A DNA stretch of 64,000 bases from Carex sylvatica (lineage: Eukaryota; Streptophyta; Magnoliopsida; Poales; Cyperaceae). A program made the position numbers and the translations under genes. The notes beneath the pieces were generated by a model. It did no database searches and was not told where the DNA came from. It worked only from the letters and a program-made list of their open reading frames with translations. Shown piece by piece: positions 23,680 through 36,794 of the stretch (position 1 is its first letter; every line of letters starts with the position of its first letter). The stretch lies in assembly GCA_964058845.1 (NCBI GenBank), contig CAXKVR010000159.1, positions 105,670-169,669 of the forward strand, in the 5' to 3' direction.

Positions 23680-26610
23680 AAGTATCTCACTTTGATTATT
23701 TTATTATTTACATATAACAATTTAAAAAATAACATATTTTACATAATTTGCTTCCGTACACCAATATAATGTGTGGTCTTTGGTGTGGCAATGTTGTACC
23801 AGGACAATTTTTCAATAAACCCAGGGAGACCGGAAATTTGTCCCGGTCTTTGTTAAATATCAAAAAAAAAATAATCAACCCTTTTTTATTAAAATATAAT
23901 ATTTTATTTGTTAAAAATAATTCGGGTCATAATGGATTTTTGCTTTTAACTAATTTCATCTTTTTTTAGGTGATTTTTACTCGTTTTTACAAACTTGCGC
24001 TTATTTTGGAGAAGTGAACCACTTTTTCTTTTGGAAAAAGGAACAAAGTTTAGTGAGTTGGAGATGAACCATTTCACGTGGTTTGTTCTCTTTTTTCTCT
24101 TTTGTTCAAATAAATATTTTATTAAAAGAAAAAGATATTATTAAAAGCAGTGTATGTCCTTCATTTCCTTTTCCTTTTGATTTGTTTAACAATGTACTGA
24201 GAGAAAAAAGGATGGTATACACAAAGGGTAGATACCAAATTGCTGATTTTGATAGAGTGATTTTTAAAGCTCATGGTGAAGGAGAGAGATGTCGGTGATC
24301 AGACTAGCTAGCTGCTAATTCATGATGCACTACCAAAGTACCAATGATTATTTTTTACAATGCATGGAGACAATATATAATTTAGAGAATGTAACTTTTC
24401 AGAGGAACATGACCACAAATGTGGAATGCTAAGAAATTAAGACATATATTTAACAGCCAACACAAATGCTATTTGCTAATCAGATATCTGATAATATGAT
24501 TTAAACATAATTATTTTTTCCATGCTTACAATTTTTTTCTATACAATTCTGATCGTATAGTCGATATCCAATGCTTTTGATTTCAGCCTTCAAGGAAAAA
24601 CAAAAGCGATAAATAATAAATTTTAATGTTCTGTACAATTAGCATCAAAATGAAAAATAATGAATTTTTCTATCAAGCCCAATATTTGCAGCAACAACAA
24701 CAACATCGAAGCCTTTAGTCTCAAACAAGCTCAATACTTTTTACCACATTTTTTTTTGTTCCGATTTGCTAGACGAAGTTTGATGAGTTGGAATGATGAA
24801 TCATTTCACGTGGTTTAATCGTTCTTTCTTTCTCTTTTGTTCAAATAAACATTTTATCTCTAATCACCAAGGAGTAATCTTGCAAAAGAAAAAGGTATTA
24901 TTAAAAGTAGTGTATGCCCTTCGTTTCTTTGTCCTTTTGACATATGTTAACAATGTATCGAGACTATTAATTGCTCATGGGGAAGCAGAGAGACGATATG
25001 TAGGTGAATATGTTGTGCTATTAGTGATTTCTTTTATTTTGAGATCGGTGATAATTAAACCAATTGGTAATTCATAATGCACTAGCAATATAAGTTTATT
25101 TTTTACAATGCGTGGAGACATTATAATTTGTCTATCAATAAGTGTTAAGACTTAAGGAAAAAAATATATACGAATTCAATGCTCAAAGACATTATATATA
25201 GTACAGTCCAAAATAATATTATATATACATGTTTGTTAATTTCCACACTATAATATAGTATGAAAATAATTCTAAAATAAAGTTCGACATGTTATTCCAA
25301 CTTCATATAATTTGACGATATTCGCTATATTATATGTGCATCTATTTAAAGAAAAGAAAAAAAAAACTAGAACGCTATTAAAAAATGTGTCCCAGTTGTT
25401 TTAAATGATCGGTCATTACAAAAGTACAAAGTAGTTTACACAAAACCTGTATGGTCTTTTAGATGTGGAGAAATTTTGTGCATGTGTTGTTTATTTTTTT
25501 TATAATGTTCAACATATATATATAAAGTGGAGACGGTTTGGGTACATGCAAAAGCCCGGCAATCCATGTGCTCTGCATGAATTAATTATTTCAAGTACTA
25601 TAACAAGTATTAAAGTCAGATAAGAGAATTCATCTATAGCAAGTTCAAATTTAATGCATATTTTAATAGATTGGAATTTGGGCGTGGAAAGTTTTTATTG
25701 GCATTTGAAAGGCTTTAGCATATCATAGCCTTTCATTTTCGAGAAGTGTGAGCGGCGTCTCTCAAGAATCGAGGAACTAAATATAAATATAAATACTTTT
25801 AAGTTACTTTAGCTAGAGTTAATCTAGAGGATGAATTCATGCATGCTAAATATAAAGAATTAAGGGTATGTAATGTACACATACGGTGAGTCCATGCATG
25901 CTATAAGTCAATATATATATATATATATATGCATATGGTCTAAAGTCAATATATCATGATCATGTGTAACCATCACAGAGCAACTTTTCTCTTGGTGATC
26001 ATCATATACTCATTGTACGAATTTTACTTCAATACAAATTAATTTTTCAATATTAGAATATTGAGATGATACAAATATACCTCAAATTAATTTCGTTGTT
26101 TTTTTTTGTCAAATAAAAAAAATGTGTGAATTTCTCTCCTGGAAGACATTTGGTACCTCTTTCTCTTGTTTGGATGTGTTTAATAATAGTATAACGCTAA
26201 AAAAATTTTAGCGTACTCAGTCTTGAATGCCCTGCCATTAATTACGCTTAATGTAGATGGAGGAGCATTCTTCTTACCACTTTTTGCTCATTAAACACAT
26301 TGATAAATTAAAACAAAATACAAGTTTACTAAAATGAGCGTAACACTCTAATTAATAGAGTCCATAAGTTTTACTTTGCTACACTGAGAAACTATCTAAC
26401 TTACTGGTTTTCCTACTGCCCTTAGGCAGCTTTCTAGGTATCTGGTTTTTACTGGTTTCCGCTGGCTTTGAAGTTTTCTGGTACTAATTTTTTTTTCTTT
26501 GTTTTGGTTTTTACTGCATATTTAGCTCAAATGTCTTGAACAATTGTTTTCATATTTTGTAAGCAGGTTTTATTTCAAAACCTGAATGTTTTGGACTTAT
26601 CTTCATGAAA
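23680..26610. other. Long AT-rich region with dispersed repeats, no gene seen
   Basis: A block at 23870-24200 recurs at 53880-54240 and, in part, at 24790-24950. Small frames in it are not kept between copies. A short perfect palindrome (ACGCTAAAA / TTTTAGCGT) lies near 26191-26211, and an AT run at 25910-25930. No RNA gene recognised. Confidence 0.5.
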
Positions 26611-28029
26611 AAATTAATCCAGTCCATACAAAACATACAAAACGCTATAGCGAAAAGAAATATCTAACATATTGATCCGCTGCATTTGAGCCGGAATGGA
26701 ATTGTTAGACATATAAGAGCAGCAGTATATGTAATTATATAACAATTAGTTAGATGGATCCAGATTGGAATTGCTGCATCTTGTGCTCCACTCCCAATTG
26801 AGCCATCAGCAACCACAAATTTTTCTTTTTCTTTCGCTCTTAAAGATAAAATCAACTGGATGAAGTTCAAAGAGTAATTTATCAATCACTAATATCACCT
26901 TCTTCTTCTTCTTTTCTTTCGACATTTAAGTACATGTTGGGATGTATATTGTAAGGAGCAATGTTGAAACTATATGTTATTGCAATTTAACAATTAATGA
27001 CCACTTGTCTCTTTGTATCAAAGTAACGTAATAGTATTTGCTTATTAATTTCAATTTCTTAGTTTGAACAGACTTCATATCTGCTATTATGGAAGTGGCA
27101 CAAACAATATGTAATGAGAATGTTTGTTGAAATAATTTTCAAATATTTTTACGAGTCAATATATTAACTGAATACTCATTTGATTACTTTTTATAATTAC
27201 GAGATATTCTCGTAGAATAAGAATATTAATTTGTTCAAATAATGTTCAAATATTTTGAAGTATTTCTTAATTTAAATATTTAATATTTTGTTCTCTCGTA
27301 TTATTTTCTTACAATCTCTTAAAATATTCTAAATTTTTTTTACATTCTTCATGTGAATGAAATCACCTTTTCATATAGACTATAATGATTTTCATAGATT
27401 GAAACTCACCAATACAATGTGAAAGATCACCTTTTTATATTAGACATATGAAAGGTTTGTAACGGAAGTGGATCAAATAGTAGATATACTGTACTGATAT
27501 TGAATAACTGGAGCGGTTGGATGGTTGTTGTTTGTTAAAAATATGGCCCATTGAAGAGCTGCTTTTGGGAACTATATATATATTGGGTTTTAGTGGGCCT
27601 AAATTACACCAAATGAGACCAAGTTTGGTGGACTCTTTAGCAAGCATTATCAACACTTCCTCTCCTTAACTAAGCCGAAGTGGATCTATGGCCACGCGGC
27701 TCACTCAGCCTAGTAAATAGTTTTTGATAATGTAATTTCGAAAAGTATTTGGAGACTATGATCTAAGTTGTAAATGTTAAATATGTTAAATATGAGAAAA
27801 GTGTAACAAAAACAAAAATATTAATCTTCAGATCAGCATTCTTCTCAATTGCACCAATATTGCACTATGCATGAGATGTCTCGTAACTATGTAGATAAAG
27901 CTGAGAGAGAGAACAAAATTTCATTATTTAAAAATCAAGCCTTGCAAAGTTTAGTCTACATATATATGTGTCCATTGTGCCAAATACCTGACATGCATGA
28001 AACTGTAGATGTATAATTCTAATTATTTA

Positions 28030-28082
<53 letters not shown>

Positions 28083-28848
28083 TAATATGTATCTAATTAA
28101 ATATCTCCGAAATTTATTTTATAGTGGAAATTTTAGTCACATCCTCTAAAGTAACTCAAAGTTTGAGTGTGGATCAGGTCCGTTCGTTAGCTTTAGGCGT
28201 ACAGATTCGAACCCTCATTCTCATCGGACGGCTTAATATCAAACTCAAAATTTCCGTTACATCGAATAATTACGTAATCTCAAGTCTCAAGTTACCTTTT
28301 CTTGCACAAAGAACTCAAAGAACAATATGAATCCCTCTCTTATTTAATAGTGGGTCAGTGTCCTCAGTCAGAATGAAGGCCCATTAATAAAAATTGTCGA
28401 ATCTTAAAACACAACGCTAATGAAGAAACTTGAATACTAAAAATGCAAACTGGTTGCTGCATGTCACGTGATCTTTTCATATTGGTCAAGTGATCTAACA
28501 AAATGTTTATGAATTATTAAGTTTCAAATACTTTTCTATACATATAAAGAAATTAAACGGATCGATTCATTCATAAGGATATCCTTAATTAAACCTTTCA
28601 CATAAGTTTGTTTTTTCAGAAACCTCAAAATTTTAATATATTTATATAAATTATAAAAAATAATTATTCTCAAATTATATATAGCTAGATACCACAAGTT
28701 GTGCGGAAACTAACCATTTTTTATTGTATGGATGCCAACAAGGTATTTTTTTTCCTCTCTTTCTCTCTTTTTATTTTATATTTTTCTTTTTAACCGTAGC
28801 AGATCACTCTATCCATACCGCTTCCCTTCCTCTCTTTTTTAATCATGC
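26611..28848. other. Spacer with a dispersed repeat, no gene seen
   Basis: 26620-26820 is a copy of the repeat also at 13610-13850 and 50118-50340. The rest is AT-rich without a supported gene. A tRNA-B-box-like word on the minus strand near 28195-28215 is not backed by any cloverleaf. Confidence 0.5.
28030..28080. repeat. AAT microsatellite
   Basis: About 17 uninterrupted AAT units. Likely to vary in length between individuals. Confidence 0.9.
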
Positions 28849-30504
28849 AAAATTCATTTTACAGTCAGTTTTTAAAATTTTGTATTAATTTTGTTTTTTA
28901 AATTGTGGTTTTCACAAACTGTTATCTGACATAGTAAGATTTAGTCATTTTTCTGGAATTTGTTATAGTCTGAAAAAGAACTATAAGAGGGTTTTTTTTT
29001 TTTTTTCAAATAATTGACCTGCTTAAATATTTTTGGCAACATCTTGGTGTACTAGGTTGAGAGAGGACCAGATGAAATTATTTCCAGGTATAGCGATACA
29101 GATATCAATGTAACAATTTGTACTTCTTGGAACCTGATTAAATGTACTGGTATAGGACAAAATGGATTTTTGTCTCCCTCATTAAGGATAAACCAAGTAC
29201 CAAACACTACAATATAACAATAATCTTGAATTAAGGGGTATGAACTATAAAGGAAAGATGAGGAAGTTATGAAGATCTAATTCTTTCAATATGAACAGGT
29301 AATTTTTCAATTTTTATGTTTGCTTATCTGACCGGGGTTTTGGGATTAAATGCAATAGAGACAATTCCACTCTGTAGTGTCCTTTAGTCAAACTTTTAGT
29401 CTGATCCGTATACTCCTTTTCAAAATTGATACCAGCGGTGCAGTGTCCTTTCTTATGTTCTGATATAGTTTCAGGGATGAGTGGCCTTTTTTAACAGATA
29501 CCGGGCTTGGATCTCACAATGTTTTCTAAAAGTTCCACTCTTTATGCATTGTCCATGTTAAAACATTGTTCTTAATTTGTTTAAATATTTGGTGCACTCC
29601 TTAGTACTATTCGTGCTTTCTGGTGCGGTTCACAATCTGTTAATGATCAAATTGTGAAATCTAAAATATAGTAAGGTACTTTCTGTATGTTTATGTGATC
29701 TGATATTGTCCGGAGGAACTGCACTGCATATCTTTAATTAAAAAAACTACTAAGAAAAAAAATAGGCTCAGACTTGGCCTGGGCTGAGAAATGTATGTTA
29801 TAAAAAACAAGAGATACTGATAAACAAGCTCTAAAAATTGAAAATAGAAGCAAGAATCACAGCAATTGAGATCGTAAAAAGAAAAATTAAGAAGATATAT
29901 GGATATCTGCTCTACTACCAACAAAAATATGGATGACCTAGATTCAACCTTCAAGATTTTGATTGAAAATTAGATCAGGAATGAAACCTTAGTAAAAAAA
30001 CCAACGAGGACATGGAAGTTAGAAATGAGGAATTGAGGTTGCTCGAAATACTCTAGTTGAAAAAGGATGCGGACGGGTGGGAAGGAGGGAGGGAGGGAGG
30101 GAGAGAGAGACAGAGAGTCTTGTTCATTCAATAGAAGGAAGGCGATTGAGGGAGGTATCCTTAGTTGATGGAAATTTTTTAATCTAATTGAAGGCAATGG
30201 CACGAATCTTAACACACAGCAATGGCACAAAAGTAAAGGAGAAATGGTAAAATGGGTAATTTATTTATTTAAAATGAGTTTTATTAGAAAAATCAGTAAA
30301 TTAAGTTTGTGAGTTCTTGAACTAGAGAAGGATAAATATGATGTAATAAATTTTAGAGGGGGGAATACGTAATTTCAAGGTTTTTAGGGGATTAATGAAA
30401 TTCCCCCTTTATTTATTATTGATTTTTTTGTTTAATTTATGGTTTGTTGTGGGTTTTTATTTGGTTTACTGGTACACTAACTGGTGATGTTTTGTGGAAA
30501 GCAG

Positions 30505-30619
30505 TTCCTGGGACGGGTTTTTACTGTGGATACGCTGGTGAAGCCTCCGCCACCTGTCATGGCATATAATGTTTCCTGCAACATCAACTTCTTCTTGCGC
30601 ATTTTCACGCAGTTTTGTG
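30505..30619 (+). pseudogene. Small-gene relic, exon 2 only (frame kept)
   Basis: Between GCAG and GTATGT, 115 bases read through as FLGRVFTVDTLVKPPPPVMA and end in RIFTQFC. Compared with copies at 2617 and 59419 it keeps the extra C (TTCCTGG) and the IFTQF end, so it shows the ancestral exon. Its partner exons are gone, so it cannot make the protein. Confidence 0.6.
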
Positions 30620-31329
30620 GTATGTTTCTGGTATATCTTTGTAATTCTAAGATTGATTTCAATTGATTTGTAAATTTACCGACCTGAGTCGACCCGAAAA
30701 TGAATAGACAACAGATTTGGGTTTTGGTTTATTGACAACAGATTAATTGGACAATTTTTGCAATTGTCTAAAGTGATTTGTAATTTTGAAATCCGGTAAT
30801 TGAAATATAATCTATACTTATGCACATCATGCACATGAAAACTGATGAAATCTGATGCAAGTTTCACCGTTTGTCAAATGACTTGACAACATCTGATTTA
30901 ATACCAAATAACATTCAAATTCATGAAAATTGATGCACAATCCAGTCTAGAAGGCTGTCTCTAAAATTTTTCAATATATAAAAATCTTTTTGAGTTGAAT
31001 TGAAAAAGAGTTGCCAATTTAAGCTGTTGTTAGTGGATATCAACCCTTCACATTTTACGCTTCTTAGTATAAACAAAAAACTGTGTAAAGCGGGTCAATA
31101 AATCATTACGAAAATTATACGAATTTGAGTAAACAGGCTGTCAGGTAATTGTTGCAGATCAGCGATCTCTAAATTTGAGGAATTCCTTACTGGAAAGTGT
31201 ATCGAGTATTTGATAATAGATTAATATGCTTAAATGTTACTGGTATTGTTATTATACTTGAATTTATATACTTTACGTAATGGAAGAATTATCTCTTGCA
31301 TTCGCTTTTTAGTGTAAAATTGTTTGTTG

Positions 31330-32268
31330 ATTAATTAGTGTTGAGGAATAAATTCCTGGGTGATTTCTCAGTTAGTGTTAATTGGGTACCAGATTTTGGT
31401 TATTACATATCCAGGTGTTTGGTGCTTACAAAATTCTAACTGCATCTGATCAAAACGTGCCAACATCCGGTACTTAATTGCATGATTAAGGACTAACTTA
31501 TGCTTAAACGTCTCATATCATATGCAACATTTTAAATACAGTACAGATACTCTGCTACTTCAAAATAAAATATATACAAAACAGACACCGCATGGCATCG
31601 CATGATTCAGGCATAATTTTTTCTTTTTTTCAAATACTCATTGGGCGATCCCCACATAAATAAAATAAAATAAAATAACAACACAATGGACATCTTACCA
31701 AATTTGGTCTGTTTTTTGGTCAGAGACGTTCGATCGGTGTGTTCACATCAGTAGACAACTTTAAGATTTGTGCAGATTAAGTGTGCACAAATTTTGATGT
31801 GAATCAAACGCTCTGACCGGACATTGGACCAAACTTGGACCAGTGCCCATGAGAACGCCCCCAACAAGAAAAATAAAATTATGTGAAAATGCCCAAGGAT
31901 GATTCCGCAATCCGTTTAATTTGTTTGTTGTATAGAGAAAGTATTAGAAACTTATAATTCATACACATTTATCAATTATTTGCAAATCATGACACTGTTC
32001 TAGAATCAAAACAAAACATGCATTATAAAAGAAAAAAAAAACTAAAAGAGTAAATATAACATTTGATTTAAATGGAAACACCAATCCATTGAAAACATTT
32101 CATTTAATTTACACAATGTAATCCCAACAAATATTTTTATAATTAATGCACTGATACAGAAAACACAACACATTAAAACTTGAACATAAATAATAAGGGA
32201 CACACATGCACACCCACACAAAAAAATAGTAGTCGAACATAATCCAAGGAAAGACTGAAAGCAGCATT
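31330..32268. other. Region downstream of the broken NLR-3
   Basis: 0.9 kb between the small-gene relic and NLR-3 exon 2. Parts resemble 3690-4426, while 31360-31560 has no counterpart seen in the window. No gene seen. Confidence 0.45.
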
Positions 32269-34011
32269 TCAATCATCTATATCAGTAACAGTAACACGCC
32301 TAAGGATTTGAATCCAAGGAAATATGTTGAGTTTTTGGCATTGAACAACACGGAGTGTGGTAAGCTGTGGCATAGCTGTCGGTTTCACCTCCCAATTCTC
32401 CAAGTTCCTCAATTTCTCGAGTTCTAAGAACTGCAACTGTGGAAACCCATTTGCAGAGCAAACTATTTTCTTCCCTGTGTATGCTCCATCGTTTAAACTC
32501 AGAAATTTCAGTGCTTGTAGCCTTTCTAGCGTCGGCATGGGGTCTTCCTTCAAACCAGATTTGGATAGGGTGAGCTTTGTAAGATTTGGTGGAAATTTAA
32601 TATTATCTATGAGAAGTTTTCTACAAATCCATTCTCCCTCTAATTTAATTGATTTGACCGTCTCGAGATATGGAAATGCCCTTATGTCAATAGCTTCTGA
32701 CGGTATAATGTTGCCTATAATTTTCATCGAGATCAGATTATCGATGTGACTCAATAGGTTAGAAATAAATTTCCAATCTAGATTGTTCCAATTTGAAAAT
32801 GCTAATTTTCTAAGGTGCATCAGGAAGTGGGGAAACTTTTTTAGCCACGACTCATGAGGTGCAACTGTTTTCAGGGTATGTAGGTTGTCTATATGTTTTT
32901 CAGAGGATGGGCCTTTAATTAGGGGGCTTGGATTCACATAAACATGGCGAAGTGTTTTGATATTCCATAGAGATTCAGGTAGGGTATCTATCCATGTATA
33001 TCTAACATCCAACGTTTGAAGATTTTCCATGTCTCCTATATTTTCAGGAAGCTCAGATATGTTACTACCCCTCAAGCTCAGATACCGTAGGTAAATCATA
33101 TCCGGTAATGTTGTTACTGGGATTGTAGAGTTCCTCAGTGCCAACACTTTGAGGAGCATGGCACTTCCAAGAACAATTCTATCACAATTAAAAGCTAAAA
33201 AAGAACGTATATGATTCACCTCCGTCTATTGGTTCTCATTGTCTTGGTAGATTGATAATCGGAACTGGTATTCAATTTCTTTCTGATTTGGATTGACAAC
33301 CGAAAACCCTTCCATGGATGATTGTCGGATGGCAAATTCATGAATAGATCGAGGCAATCGACAACTTTTTATTGTGCCAGAGGTTGATCTCTTGGAAACA
33401 AAAACCAACGACCTGCACGCAATAAGGAAAATAATTAAACATCAAATAGATTTTCATAAAAGAACAAAATTTCTCAATTTACATAAAAAAAATAATGCTT
33501 TTATTATCAAGTAGACCAAAGATAATTATCTACTCTTATCGTAATAAAACAGAGAAATTTAATTTTTATTGATGACATCTTTTTAGGAAACCGCAACCTA
33601 ATGTTTGAAATAGCAACCATCCTATTACTAATTTTAATTATAATTAAGACTGAATCTTAATTTTCTGAAATATTGAGATTACCTTTGAACAAGTTCGTCG
33701 AGGTACTTATTTGCAGTTGACTCTAGAGACGTCTGTTTATCCTCTTCTTCTACAAATTCTTCAGCAATCCACATCTGAGTTAGAGAGGTTGCTGGAATCT
33801 CGAAACCAATAGGGTAACATGCAAAATAAAGAAAACACGACTGAAGATAGTAAGGTAAATCATTATAGCAGTAGGTAAAAATTTGCCCCATATGATCATC
33901 GGTTGTAATCTTCTTTTCAGGCCCTGTGATCTTGTCTAGATCATTTTTCACCATGTTCCAAATGTTGTTGGCCTTTGGTTTGAGCGAAAGGAGCCCCCCT
34001 ATAAGGAGAAG
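32269..34011 (-). pseudogene. NLR-3, 3' part: end of exon 1 (33683-34011) and exon 2 (32269-33412)
   Basis: Minus strand. 33683-34011 continues exon 1 from LLIGGLLSLKP to the donor CAAAG|GTAATC; exon 2 starts at 33412 after GCAG. Within exon 2 the TAC codon (Tyr) of the other copies is TAG at 33226-33228, a premature stop about 61 codons into the exon, before the LRRs. The LRR frame after it is otherwise open to 32269. The C-terminal tail differs from the other copies (IFPWIQILRRVTV). Together with the retrotransposon at 34012 this makes NLR-3 a pseudogene. Confidence 0.85.
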
Positions 34012-36743
34012 TGTCACACCCCGCGGCCCCACGAGGCGCGACAGGTGCCTCCTGCCGTAGACATACGGTTGCCCGTATGCCTACAAGGCAAGTACGATAT
34101 AATAGAAAGTAAAACACACCAACAAAACAAACAAATAACTAAGAAAAACAGTTCATAAATCCCAACTGGTCAGGTAATATCATACAAAATCCGTATCTCG
34201 ATGGATACGTATCACCAAATGACATAGAGAACACATATATATATATACAATCAAAACATAAATCTATACATGTCTCTAGTCACAATACCAGACAGCTAAG
34301 CAGCGGTGAAAACCAGGCCTACCGACCTCGTGTCTCTCTCGGATCCGCCGAACCGGTACCTGAAAAATTAACCCAAAAGAGGGGATGAGAATTGAATTCT
34401 CAGTGCGATAATTTGCCACATATCGTCCCTGGACTTGCAATCAAAGATTATATTCAAAACGTAAACACAAATAAAGCTCAAATCAGTTTATAATCATATA
34501 TAAACATCAATACACAAACCTGACAACATTTATTCAAATGAAATCAAAATTCAGGAATTGCCAAGATGAAATTCAAGCACACAATATTTGGTTTAACTCG
34601 ATTTCAGAATATCTGGTAGTAACTACAGATGTTCCACCAAACTGGACCCCAATTCGTTCCCACTCATCTGTAGGGTTACAGACACCTACAGACGGCTGTA
34701 CCAGGTAAAACCTTTTCTCATGACACTCATCTGTAATTACAGGCTTAACTGTTTAATTAAAAGTCTGGTTCTAATTCATATCCGGAAAATCCATATAAAT
34801 CCAATTGACCATCCAAACGCAATACCCCCTGGGTAATGCCATCCGATACACAGTCACCACATCCAAAAATCATAGTACAAAGTCACTTACCCTTCGTCCC
34901 AACCGGTACTGGGAACTGCCGAAGGCCAGACGATCTAAAGCTTTAGAACACTGAGCGTCACAGTCCGTGCACAGACTTGACAAATCCGGATTCACCCCCT
35001 GGGTGACGTCATCACGGTGGATGACCATAATACCATATCCACCAACCGATGGTGATATAAAGCACGGTGACTTTAATTCCAAAATCAGATCATTCAGATC
35101 AACACAAATAATAACCATACCAGCATGTAAATCAATCAGATTTAAACAATTCGAGTTTCACTTTATTTGGGCAATGCAATGCATATGAATCGAAACACAG
35201 TTTAATTACATGAATCAAAACACAGTTTAATTTCTGAATATAAAATATCAAACAAGTCCAGAAACCCCGCACCTGAGTAATAGCACGCTCGACTAAGGCT
35301 CAGGCGTCTCGAACGATCCAGAAATCCTTTGCCTCGTATGATTACCACCTATTTTATACGTTAAATGCGATTAACGCGTTCGATTAACATCCGATAATTA
35401 ATACCATTACCAAACCCTAATTCGAATTCCAATTCAATCGGTGGTTCTGAATAAACAACAGGAACCGATATGTTTTACGAAGTTATAACTCGATTAATTC
35501 CAACAATTTCCAGAGTTTCACATGAAACTATCATAATTCCTTTCCATTTCAATCCAACCCCAAAACCCTAGTTCAATTCCAAATTCCACAAGCAAATCAA
35601 TTCGATTATCGAGTTATAACGTTTCAAATAAAATTCGAATTCGAATTTCACCAAAATATAACAAATCAATTGAATTAGGGTTTCCAAGAGAAAAGGAAGA
35701 TAAATCATATCAATTATCACAAATTAACAACTAATCGAGCTAGAACTCGATTACGAAACCCTAATCACAAGTTTCAACCGAAATCATGACAAATCGAATA
35801 AATCGAATAAATTAGGATTTTCAAGAAATTACCAAGGGAGAAATATATACCAAATTGAAGCTTTCTAATCGATCAAGGATCGTCAATTCAGCTCGACTCT
35901 CGATTTTCCGGTCAGTCCGATCAGATTCCGCGCTCAATTTCTCTCTCTCTCTCTTTCCCTTTTCTTGGTTCGGCCACTCTAACCCTTACGCAAATTTTCT
36001 TTCAATTAACTTCGGTGGAATGAATGAAGAAGAAAGGTAATGGATTAATAAATGGAAATTTTGCACATATACCCCTCCACCTTTTAATATTTACCAAACT
36101 TGAAAATATTTATTACAAATAGGCCCTTGTGTAAATATTTTATTTATAAAAAAGATGAAAGAGAAAGAGAGAAGATGTTTAGTTTATCCATTTTGCAAAT
36201 AAATCCCTCAAAATAACAAGAATAACAGAAATACAGACCCCAGTGCGGACCAACCATCCGCACTGCGGATCCATCCATCCGCATTCATTACGCAATAACA
36301 AACACACCCCAGTGTGGATCAATCATCCGCACTGCGGATCCGTCCAGCCGCACTCACAGCGCAAATAGCAAACACACATCCCAGTGCGGACCGATCATCC
36401 GCACTGCGGATCCGTCCAGCCGCACTCACGGCGCAGAAAAATGTCCGAGCCTAGTGCGGACGCACTGAGCTCAGTGCGGATGATCCCCATCCGCATCCAG
36501 TACTTAGCGAAAATTCGTCAACTTCAGAAGAGTACAGAACTCACCCGCACTGCGTGTGCCCATCCGCACCACCATCCGCACCCAGTGAAAATCACAGGAA
36601 TTCGTTAAGGAAAATTGTCCCAGTGCGGGTGAAGCCACCCGCAGTGCGGGTCATCCATCCGCACTGGACCATTTTTCTATATTTATTATTCGATTCTTAA
36701 CGCCTTAATTCAATCAGTCAGTATAAATATTTATTATGTCACA
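34012..36743 (-). repeat. 3' LTR (left copy)
   Basis: 2732 bp from TGTCACACCCC to TTATGTCACA on the plus strand. Identical in length to the right LTR. The only difference I saw is T at 36315 against C at 42874. A TATAAATA box on the minus strand is at 36141-36148. Confidence 0.95.
36239..36660. repeat. Tandem repeats in U3 of the 3' LTR with palindromic core
   Basis: Three units of about 70 bp start at 36239, each with CCAGTGYGGA and the palindromic word ATCCGCACTGCGGAT, followed by shorter degenerate pieces. The corresponding block in the other LTR is 42798-43219. It lies upstream of the TATA box in the element's own direction, where enhancers sit. Confidence 0.7.
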
Positions 36744-36757
36744 TTTCTCCCCCCCTT
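36744..36757 (-). other. Polypurine tract
   Basis: Minus strand AAGGGGGGGAGAAA directly next to the 3' LTR; the priming site for plus-strand DNA synthesis. Confidence 0.85.
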
Positions 36758-36794
36758 AAAATGAAGTTCAGTCCGCTGAACTTGATTTCGTACC

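Larger units (their letters stand above)
28849..34011. repeat. Segmental duplication, copy C (diverged, partly deleted)
   Basis: Matches about 1060-6180 and its duplicate near 57860-62980, at lower identity. Exon 1 and exon 3 of the small gene are absent. The exon-3 loss is visible as a junction near 31300 between sequence matching about 3390 and about 3640. The right end is cut by the LTR retrotransposon; the homology resumes at 43303. Confidence 0.8.

Noticed and set aside
25490..25600. TATATATATAAAG as a possible promoter
   Set aside because: No exon, ORF or repeat partner follows on either strand.
28195..28215. tRNA B-box-like word on the minus strand
   Set aside because: No A box at the right distance and no cloverleaf; could be chance or an old SINE.
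34870..35118. 82-codon frame repeated in both LTRs (also 41429-41677)
   Set aside because: Lies in the LTR, no domain recognised; identical only because the LTRs are identical.
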